This document shows, piece after piece, positions 55,442 through 64,000 of a DNA stretch of 64,000 nucleotides (positions are counted from its first letter, which is position 1; each line of letters begins with the position of its first letter). This stretch comes from Tubiluchus corallicola (lineage: Eukaryota > Priapulida > Priapulimorpha > Priapulimorphida > Tubiluchidae): contig JAQGDQ010000137.1 of the NCBI GenBank assembly GCA_030141605.1, forward strand, positions 372,001 to 436,000, given 5' to 3'. The position numbers and the translations under genes were made by a program. The notes below the pieces were generated by a model. The model was given only the letters and a program-made list of their open reading frames with translations, searched no databases and was not told the DNA's origin.

Positions 55442-57060
55442 TAGTCGTCGTCGTTGTTGTTTTTGGCGATGATGATGACGACTATAGCGACGATGATATA
55501 ACGATGATGACGATTGCGGCTGTGGTAGATGTTGGTTATTGCTTTTGAATAATGCAAGTGATTGGATTATGTTTTTCATTTAGGTAATTTAGGTTTTTGA
55601 AAGACAAAATTGTAAGGGATAAAACAAAATTATGTTAGCGGGGTTGTGATCAATGGCATGTCAAGTTTGTTTGCGTTTAACAACTAATGAGTCTATTTCT
55701 AGTTTTTGTAAAAACGATTTTGGTTTAAAAAGTAATTTCATATGTGAAAGAATCTAAATCGCGGTCGTGCTTTTGAAGGAAATGAAAATTATACTATAAT
55801 ATTTTTATAACGTTAAATAACATTTATTGTACATTTTTCTATTTTTATTTTTAAAAAAACGTTTTTTACTTATTTTAGTTAATTTGGCCTTATAAGTCTG
55901 GTAACTTCGTGCTCTGCCATAATTAAGTATTTTATTTGTATCAGTAAAATGATGTGCAGTATTTCATTGATCAGAACTGCATTTTTATGCCAAATTTTTA
56001 ATTATTTACTAACACATTCATTTATTTTATTTCTACTTTTATTTTTACTTATATTTACTAATGTAAATTCGGTATTGTATGTACAAACGCTTTTTATTAT
56101 ACTTTTGTTTCGTATCATTACATACAGATACAGCACATATATTCATATAGACAAAATATAACAAGGAAAAGTTAGTATAAACACGTACAAAAGAGAAAGA
56201 AATTAGTATGCATAAAATAAACAATGTATGACAATGATGTTACATAATCACACATAAAAATATCGCTAGTTTTCACATATCCTTCACAGATAATCTTGTA
56301 AACATCCATTAAAAGCATTAATAACTAGCATTTTAACATTCACGTTAACAAACATTAAAGATAAGCCATACTTTCTTCTTATGTGACAATGACTATCGTT
56401 AGTTAAATACAACATTTATTGAATATTGTCGATCCTCGAGTTTAGAATTTTCTTTAAAAATTTAATTTTCTACAATCAATTAGAAAGTTTGTAGGCATAG
56501 TACCACAGTAACCTTGACACTCTCATTACGTTTATAATTGAAGATCTTGCTATAGGCTGTGTTCCAGCAAACTTTTAAAATATTTTCTTGCTCAAAAGAT
56601 AATGAATTAACTTATACTGCGTACAACAAAAATTATCGTAATAAAATTAAACATCTTCATGTACAGCAGTCTGAGAGTTGTCTCCTTTACTTCCCTGGAA
56701 GATGCTGCTCTGCTTTAAAAGATAGGTGCCTTTTGTGTTATTATTTCACGCTATTACTATTGAGGGTCTTTATTATTGCGTGTTGCTATGCTTTATAATA
56801 TCACCATGGTGTGTTGCTATATTAGATGTGGTAGTTTTATCAGGTGAGAAAAGCTTTTATGCGTATCAAGGTTGCTGAAAGATGTGTCAGAGCCTGTGTT
56901 ATTCATTAAGTCCATGTCTTTCAGTATTGACATTTATTACAAACGATGGCGTCGTTGCTGTTGAAAGTTACTGGTATTATTACATGTAAGTATTAGTATC
57001 GTGGAATTTTCTGGTCAAATATAATCACATAACAAGAGCGTTTCACAGAGACGTTGATTT
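55442..57060. other. Intergenic, trinucleotide-rich start
   Basis: An imperfect GTC/GTT/GAT triplet run occupies about 55442-55520. The rest is AT-rich without a recognisable gene. Confidence 0.5.
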
Positions 57061-57063
57061 CAA

Positions 57064-57154
57064 ACTGCTGCTGCTGTTGCAGTTGTTGTAGTTGTTGCCG
57101 CCGCCACCGTTGCCGTCGATTTTATAGTAATTGTTGTTATTATAGCTGTTCCTG

Positions 57155-57188
<34 letters not shown>
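57064..57188. repeat. Imperfect CTG/GTT triplet repeat
   Basis: CTGCTGCTGTTGCAGTTGTT-like run with GCCGCC interruptions, ending in a pure (GCT)n block at about 57160-57188. Confidence 0.9.
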
Positions 57189-57189
<1 letters not shown>

Positions 57190-57489
57190 AACAATATAGT
57201 TATTGTTGTTAATAATTATCATTTTTAGAAAAACTAAAAATAATAGAAATTATCCAGACAAGTTCCTATTTTGCAAAAAATTCATTGTAAATTAGATAAG
57301 TATCCTACATTTCCAGGAAATTATGTAACTGCATGCGCTAACTTTTGAATACTTCTGTAAGTTCTCTAAAACATGACAGTCTTTAAAATTTAAAAACTTT
57401 TGACCTGATGCTTTAAAAGACATAAAAATATCAAGTTCAAAGCAACAAAAGATTTTTCTTTTACAACAGCAACAATAAACTGGTGTAAT

Positions 57490-58205
57490 CAGGGGTGGAT
57501 TAAGAGTTTCACCGGCCTAAGTCTTTCAACAAGCGAAGGCCTAAACGACGGGACTCATGTACAGGTTGTTCTCAGAACTTCTCGGAAACTATAAAAAATG
57601 TTAATTGTTATGCAGGTGTTCTTCAATTTTTGTATAGACTTATCAAAAGCCTTTATCGATTCTCGTGATGAATGGGGGTGGTTTTGTTTGTTATGTCCTT
57701 TCGTCTGGGTTAACAAAGAGGCAAGTTGCTGTTCATCATTGAGGCTATTTCTGATGAAGATTTGGGAGGGTTGGATAATGAGAACTAAATGTCATACTGT
57801 TAACAAGTGTTGAATCTTGTGTCATAATGGCTTATGTGTTCAAATGATCCATGTGTCAAACGATCTATGAGTCCAAAACAGAAAATGCCCAAGTTGCCTA
57901 TGTGGCCCTGTATCTAAATGTTTCGTGGGGAAGCATCCTGTGTCCTGTATGTGAGCCTACAGTGAAAAATGACATATTTTCTGTACAATATAATGCTCAA
58001 ACGCTCAAGTGCTTACTGGCAATACACAAAAAAGGAAAATAAATATAATCTGCTTGTCTTTAGCATATTCAGTTTAAATAATTTTGTTATGCTGCTTACT
58101 AAATAGCATATTATCTCTGTCATAAAGTCGTCGGTCTCAGGACTAAAAGGGTCTATCAAAATTTAGTACCATAGCCATATTAGTCTAATGGTTAATCCGC
58201 CCCTG
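57490..58205. mobile_element. Non-autonomous hAT element, 716 bp
   Basis: The left end CAGGGGTGGATTAA (57490-57503) and right end TTAATCCGCCCCTG (58192-58205) are inverted with one mismatch, flanked by GGTGTAAT (57482-57489) and GATGTAAT (58206-58213), an 8-bp target duplication with one mismatch. CAGGGGYGGATTAA is typical of hAT elements related to ZMYM-like transposases. The interior open frames (57598-57813, 57851-58042) show no transposase motif. Confidence 0.85.
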
Positions 58206-58370
58206 GATGTAATCCTTACGTTTGTCAAATTTCCAAGCAAAATTTAGCACGAACCAAGTACAGAGATTGACATAATAAGAAGTGAAGTAATAAAAAGCTT
58301 AAATTCTATGATTTCTGTCAATGAAAAGTCATTAAAAGGGCTCTATTTATTTGTAGGCAAGTAATGCAAA

Positions 58371-58506
58371 ATGACGTCAGAGGTAGCGCAAACTTCAGCT
58401 GAAGAGGATTTCAGCCAAACGGAAAGAGCCAGCATTCGAAGAAATGCAGTGCCTGACATTAGCAGTGAGAGCTCGGTGATATCAGCCGAACATCACGATC
58501 TGTGCA
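58371..58506 (+). CDS. Candidate first coding exon of an unidentified gene
   Basis: A 3' splice site (TTTATTTGTAG, ending 58356) is followed after 14 bases by an ATG and a 45-codon frame: MTSEVAQTSAEEDFSQTERA, SIRRNAVPDISSESSVISAE, HHDLC. It ends in phase 1 at a consensus donor, GTGAGT (58507). The composition is polar and Ser/Glu-rich, and base content is less AT-rich than the surroundings, as expected of real coding sequence. I recognise no family, and the next exon is uncertain; 60888-61031 is one possibility because its phase fits. The sequence shows the frame and splice sites; a gene here is inference. Confidence 0.5.
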
Positions 58507-58514
58507 GTGAGTAT

Positions 58515-58690
58515 AGATTATGCTATTAATAATGTTACAAAATCACGATTAATTGAATTTTCTTATCAAACTTTAAAAAACAAGAAATATGAAAAAGCTG
58601 AATATGAAAATGCAGTCTTGATTTGAACCAAACGCCATCTACTTACATGCAGACGCCTTAGACCACTAGGCCACAAAGTTCCCCGGTGAT
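58515..58690 (-). mobile_element. tRNA-derived SINE
   Basis: On the minus strand, TGGCCTAGTGGTCTAAGGCG (A box) is followed by TTTGGTTCAAATC (B box) and a tail (..AATTCAATTAATCGTGATTT, then TGTAACATTATTAATAGC) shared with the copy at 58793. It lies just inside the presumed intron after the 58371 exon. Confidence 0.7.
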
Positions 58691-58792
58691 CAAGGCAGTC
58701 CAAAATTAAGACTGACATTAAAATTATAATGACTAATTAATCACTCACAGATATTTCAGGCTTAGAATTAAGGACTGTGTTAATCGCTATAG

Positions 58793-58965
58793 AATACTGC
58801 GGCTCAGTCTAAGGTGTCTACCTTGTAAGCAAATGGTCCATGGTTCAAATCCAGGCAGTATTCGCATTTCCTGTTTTTCAAGTTTTAAATCAAAATATAA
58901 TTAATTGTGAGTCTGTAACGTCATTAGTAACAATCTTTACATTAAGATTATGTTAATTAATTAAT
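58793..58965 (+). mobile_element. tRNA-derived SINE with recognisable acceptor stem
   Basis: AATACTG (58793-58799) pairs with CAGTATT (58856-58862), enclosing a tRNA-sized segment of 70 nt with GGCTCAGTCTAAGG (A box) and GGTTCAAATCC (B box). The anticodon stem does not pair, so it is not a working tRNA. The tail TTTCAAGTTTTAAATC, then TAATTAATTGTGAGTCTGTA, is the family's non-tRNA part. Confidence 0.7.
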
Positions 58966-59194
58966 TGAGTACGAACATTGCAAAGAGAGTCCAGTTTTCA
59001 GTATTAGAGCTATAGTAATCTCCCTCCAGAATTATGAACAGCTACTGGCACAGTAATATTACATCATATAATTTCTCAAAAAAGACCCAAAAAGTCATCT
59101 AAACAAGTGAAATTATTTACAAATTATATAAGTTTGTGAATTTAAGAATGATTCATTTTCTAATTTTTGTAATGACAGTATGTATTTATAAATT

Positions 59195-59366
<172 letters not shown>

Positions 59367-60240
59367 GCGAGCGAAAATGGGTCAATATCAAGAACTTTTC
59401 TATGGTTTCCATCACATCAACGTACAACAAAATATGAACCGACTAATAATTAAGTAAATACAGGTTAATTACCCAGTATTTGTACAAATGGGGGTAAGTG
59501 AAAAAATGAGGTTGTTTTATGAGGAAAAGTTCGTGTACAAAGAGAAGGTTGCAATAATATAAAAATTATAGCATTTTGCAAGCCGTTAAAACATTTGTGA
59601 GTGCAAGTTAATTTACGGACCAAACCAGAACAGTTAACGACCATACTAACCTCATAAAATAAATTTTGCAGCTGTCTAATTTTCTCGGTAGTTAATTTCA
59701 GTTTTTTTCGTAAAAATGTTCAAGACCATTGAAGGAAGCAATTAAATCCAGAGGAAACATTTAGTCTGACGTATTCTCTTTGAGCATGGAGTTGTCTTCG
59801 CGATATTTCGTACGTGAATGCTTGTGTGTTTTTTCAAGATTAGGTGTTTAGCTCTTTAACTTTTTATCCATTGCTTTTAGGAACGAGACGAGTTGACTAC
59901 TAATTAGAACCTTGCTAATTGCTGCACGTGTTTAGTGCATGAACACCTATTAGTTAACATTGCAGGTGTTGATGAGACAGCATAAATTTTTTCAATCATG
60001 CATTACAACTAAAATTTACAACATTAAAAACAACGCAGTTTTAAAGTCGTCATTCCTTAATTACAATATTTATGTTGTGTAATAGGAAGGGAAGGAAAAG
60101 TTTAACCGTGTTGAATCTATCTCCTGTATACATAAAATATTTTCGAACTACATACACATAAAATTACACAAAGTTAATACATTGTAATTTGAGCATTTAT
60201 AAATTACCTCAAAATCATGTACAAAATAAGCATTACGAAC
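59367..60240. other. Intergenic, nothing recognised
   Basis: AT-rich, with no open frame, domain or repeat of note. Confidence 0.5.
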
Positions 60241-60243
60241 CCT

Positions 60244-60284
60244 CACACACACATGCGACCGCACGCACGCACGCGCACACACAG

Positions 60285-60317
<33 letters not shown>

Positions 60318-60335
60318 AACACACACATGCGCACG
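60244..60335. repeat. (CA)n microsatellite
   Basis: (CA)n with GCAC interruptions on the left and CAAA on the right. The Thr/His repeat frame over it is an artefact. Confidence 0.95.
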
Positions 60336-60887
60336 AACAAACACAATTTCATACATTTGTTTATCACAGTTATTTTAAATACATATATACTTTTATTATG
60401 TTTTAATTGATTGTGCAAGCCATTCAACAAATTTGGGCCACATGAAGAAACACACATTTTCCTCAAAGTTGTTCTCACTATAACTAATTTAAAATTAACA
60501 AACTGCCGTGTACTTTTTTAGGATTAGTTTTATAAACAACAGTCTTTGCAGCTTCTGTGGTTGTGCTTTGAATATAATCAACGCTGTTCTCATATCTAAT
60601 AAATCTTTTAGCCTCAGTATCTTAAATTTTGAAACACTACATTAGTGTGATGCCTGTGATCGTGATGCCGAGCTTTACAAGTAATTCTAGCAGTTTTTTT
60701 CTGTACGCTACGTCTATTAGCCGTCTATGGGCAGACTACGTGTGAGAAGCCACTCTAGCTGGGAGGAGTCAGTCACAACTTCCTGTAAGATATCTTCCAT
60801 ACTTTTTCGTAAGGTACGCTTAAACGTGCACGAATCCTGACACTAGAGTAGTAAGCGTGGAAGATGGCGACGCTGTCGCTGACGCAG

Positions 60888-61031
60888 TAACAGCAGAGTT
60901 ATTGCATCCTCATTTCGTAAATTCATCCACATCTGACCTTTTCGTCAAGGTGACCATTTCAGGGATTTTCGAGACTATTTTATCTCTACTGATTCATGCA
61001 GTCAAAGAAATTCAACTGAAGCTCAAACAAA
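60888..61031 (+). CDS. Candidate internal exon, unidentified
   Basis: A frame open from 60824 reads ..TAELLHPHFVNSSTSDLF, then VKVTISGIFETILSLLIHAV, then KEIQLKLKQ, up to a GTGAGT donor at 61032 in phase 1. The CAG at 60885-60887 would give a phase-1 start matching the donor phase of the 58371 exon, but the preceding sequence is not pyrimidine-rich. An ATG in a strong context (GGAAGATGGCG, 60863) opens only an eight-residue frame. No family is recognised. Confidence 0.25.
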
Positions 61032-64000
61032 GTGAGTCGGTGTTGTGTGCGAATTTTATTTTCTGTAGTCATAATTGGCGAAAGAAAATTTTCAGCTTTA
61101 CAGCATTTTTCTTCATCACTTGTCTCTTTGTGTTGTGGTTAATGAATTTATGCATTATGGATCTAGGTTCCATGCTTTCTTTATCGCAAAAAGATTTACA
61201 ACACACTCGATGTGACCAGTTAAAGTTAATACAGAGGCGTGACAGATTCTATTTTTAGCTGTCCTTTTTATTTCATCGCAGGTGTTATCGTTTGTGACCA
61301 TTAAGTCTAACACAATTTTCGTAACCGCAAAAAAGCCAAAATACCCTTTAAGTCTCAAAAAAATCTTCGTGACCTTTCGCCTTCACGGACTTCATCAGCT
61401 GAAATAACTTGATATAGCCTAGAACTTGAAAGAATTTGGTATATCCTTGATCTTGAAAGATACTGAGCCTTGAAAGATCATTCAAGATCTAGGCTACATC
61501 AAGTTATCTCTGCAGATGTAGTCCGTGAGAGAAGAAAGGTTCTGGAGGAAAAAATAAAATAAAGAACTTTTTGAGACTTAAAAGACCTATTGACGGTTAT
61601 AGCAAAATCTGTCATACGAGATCGTTTCGCACATGGGGTGCGCTTGGCTATGATCAACACCTAACCCAGTCAGCAAAAGGATAGGTGTTTGCTGGAAAAA
61701 AATCTTCTGACTTCGGGACAGTTTCATCTCATATGCTGCCCCTGACAGTCTCCTCTCCTGGGAAGACATATGAACGCACGTCTGATATCCCTTCGAGTTC
61801 ATTGAAGCCATTATTAAACGTTAGTAGTAGCCCTACAAGTCGGTACTTGATTTCGGCTTGCGATGAGAAAGGTCTTTAAAATTCTGATTTGAAGTTTAAG
61901 GGGCGTCCGAAAATCAAAATTCGAAATCGGAAGTTAATATAAGAATATAATGCAGATATTGATGATCTACTCGTCTCTATTATTTATGAAAAAGGATGAT
62001 GTGTTAACACGGTTTTCACTTTTACTTTTCAATGTTGCACCAAGCTTCGCGTGCCATAATTACGATTACAGAATTAATTTGTATATGGTAAACTTTGAAC
62101 TGACACTTCTTCCTGCTTGCAGACTTGGACTTGTTGCTTAATCATGGACTTGTGTGAAACCGTTTGTTTGTTCTAGAGTTTAACACACTTTTACGTAGCC
62201 TTGATATTATGTGCCTTATTACTCCGTAATCTCTTAAGTAGGTCTAGGAAGTTTCCTCTCAATTTACTATAGCCAATAATAAGTGCTGAGCTGACAATGC
62301 TCCACCAAGACTTATATACTGCAGGGCGTAGGGATTATAACAATTTGATTCTCCTCCAAATATTGTTTTTAGTATGTTGCGTTATAGGCAAATCTTAATG
62401 ACATTTAATATTATTTTAATTTGGTTTGATTAATCTGGTCTCTAAGAGTGTGAAGTTTGTACGTAAAAACTAAATAGTTTGTAAAACTGAAAATGTTATG
62501 TAGCTTAATTAACTTATAGTAAACTATCGTTTAAGCAACGTTCGAATATCATATCATCCTCTCTTTACCGACTATGCAGACGGACTGAATATCTTGACTG
62601 GATATCGCAATGGGCTAAATAAGACAAATCACTCAGACGTTTCCACTGATCACCTTCCGCAAATTTGTCGAATTCACGTCTTCTCTCGTGAATCTCAAAT
62701 AAAAAATGGCAAATCAAAAAAATAAAATAAAATAGAATGATGAATGTAACTACTTCATAATCTTAACGTGAAATTCACGTGTAGAATTTAGAAAATGTCA
62801 TATATCGTAATTTGAACAAACAGCAACAGCACAGGCGGAGTATTCTATCTTCTCTCCTAATACAGTTATGGCGAATCATATGACGTTTACATCTTTTATT
62901 ACATAATGATTCTCCCTTTCAAAACAAAAATAGCTTTTTGTCTTTCCCCATGAAATGGAAAAATCCCACATAGAAATAGTTACATTCTCTGCAAACTGTA
63001 GTGTGACACGCTCATTGTTGCGGAAACACCATGAATTATGAAGTTAAAATGTGTACCGAAGCTAAAAATAACCGGTAATGCAATATCGCACTGAACGTGA
63101 AAGCTCTAAAAATTGACGCACCGCATATTTCACCTGCGTGGCTTCAGTTAATTAGACGTAAAACAAATACAGCACCTAGTGTCGTAAAAATAGAAAGTAG
63201 AACAAGATAAACAATATAAGTCAGAGTGATTGAAGCCTATGTGCAGAAAGAGCTGCACACGCTGCATAAGGAGTCGTTTTTAATTAAAATTGATCCGGCA
63301 TTTTAGCCCTACCAAATTTGGTACAAAATTAGTGTAATAAAGATCATTTCATGCATAACCTAATTAATTTATTAGAGGATTGCGACAGTATACATAATCT
63401 GGCAACAATGACAAGGCAAACAGTTTAGACAACAGGCATGAATTAAGTTGGAATCCGAAAAAGATCGACATACGAATTCAGCAAAAGCAGATTACTATAT
63501 AAATTTGAGTTTCTGAAGCAGTTGGTTTTTACAAGTTTTTATTTTTTTCTGTTATATTGCAACTGTTTTTCCTAAATTGACAACAACACATTATTTATAA
63601 TTGTTTTAACTTATTATTTGCATTTTTAAAAGTACTCTAAATTATAAAAACTAGTTGAATTAGTTCTGTGCTTGAGTGGTTTTGCAATTATAAAAATGCA
63701 TGTGGAAACACGTAGCACTATGGTACAAATTTTGGAATGTGAGGAAATGATAGCCACTATGCTTAAAAGTTATCACAAATGTATATGTTTTTATTATTTT
63801 AATTACTTTAGTACTTCTTATGTAATTTTTCTATCACAAATCAAAATCAAAGTTTTTTTACGAAATAACACAAACGAAACCATTGGCAAAGAGAAGCTAA
63901 CACGTATCGTACAGGTGTCCCTTAGAGCTGCGAATAACGACAGAACTAGGTGTCCTTTACTCAAAATTAAATGTTTTTCTCGTGGTTTTGCCGGCTCTTA
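61032..64000. other. No supported gene
   Basis: The open frame 61685-61879 is Ser-rich without a domain. An imperfect inverted pair surrounds 61390-61520 (TGATATAGCCTAGAACTTGA against the reverse of TCAAGATCTAGGCTACATCA). The remainder is AT-rich. Confidence 0.45.

Noticed and set aside
58793-58862. Functional tRNA gene
   Set aside because: The acceptor stem and A/B boxes are present but the anticodon arm does not pair, and a SINE tail follows directly.

Overview
The window is AT-rich (about two thirds A+T by eye) nuclear DNA of an animal, probably an invertebrate. The evidence is the gene content (a class II phosphoinositide 3-kinase, the ER chaperone HYOU1/GRP170, a LITAF-type membrane protein and S1 serine proteases), GT-AG introns in untranslated and coding regions, long intergenic spaces, and many eukaryotic transposon remnants. 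I cannot name the phylum from sequence alone.

Layout. 1-7.7 kb has no recognised gene; it holds a degenerate 84-91 bp tandem repeat split by an (AAACC)n array near 5.4-5.96 kb. 7.85-12.9 kb is a complete class II PI3K coding sequence in one exon of 1,686 codons, with an intron in its 5' UTR. 16.57-20.95 kb is HYOU1 in two coding exons (989 aa) with an N-terminal signal peptide and a DDEL C-terminus. 20.95-30.2 kb is a transposon graveyard: a tRNA-like SINE, a LINE reverse-transcriptase tail, a 1,004 bp hAT element with perfect 15 bp terminal inverted repeats and a perfect 8 bp target duplication, and a decayed PIF/Harbinger element with a DDE transposase remnant and a MADF-domain second gene. 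30.2-30.7 kb encodes a small proline-rich, cysteine-rich membrane protein. 31.6-32.4 kb is a TIR element rich in TGCGTG words. 34.99-36.6 kb (minus) is a LITAF-like gene missing its last exon. 37.4-37.8 kb is a TTAA-flanked, piggyBac-like MITE. 39.1-39.5 kb holds an inverted repeat.

40.2-48.7 kb is a duplicated serine protease cluster. It has two nearly full-length tandem copies on the plus strand, each spoiled by one different lesion (a 1-base deletion in copy 1, a TGG-to-TAG nonsense codon in copy 2), a C-terminal remnant broken up by later insertions, and an inverted 5' remnant. LINE and Penelope-like fragments lie between them. 48.7-64 kb is mostly microsatellites, a dispersed tRNA-derived SINE family, two non-autonomous hAT elements, and one or two candidate exons of an unidentified plus-strand gene (58.37 and 60.89 kb).

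How the genes relate. The host genes are unrelated housekeeping or membrane genes and do not form a pathway; the only functional cluster is the protease family. Most of the interest lies in the very intron-poor structure of two large conserved genes, the symmetrical decay of the protease duplicates, and the datable transposon insertions. I found no CRISPR, no intact tRNA or rRNA gene, and no clear novel molecular system.
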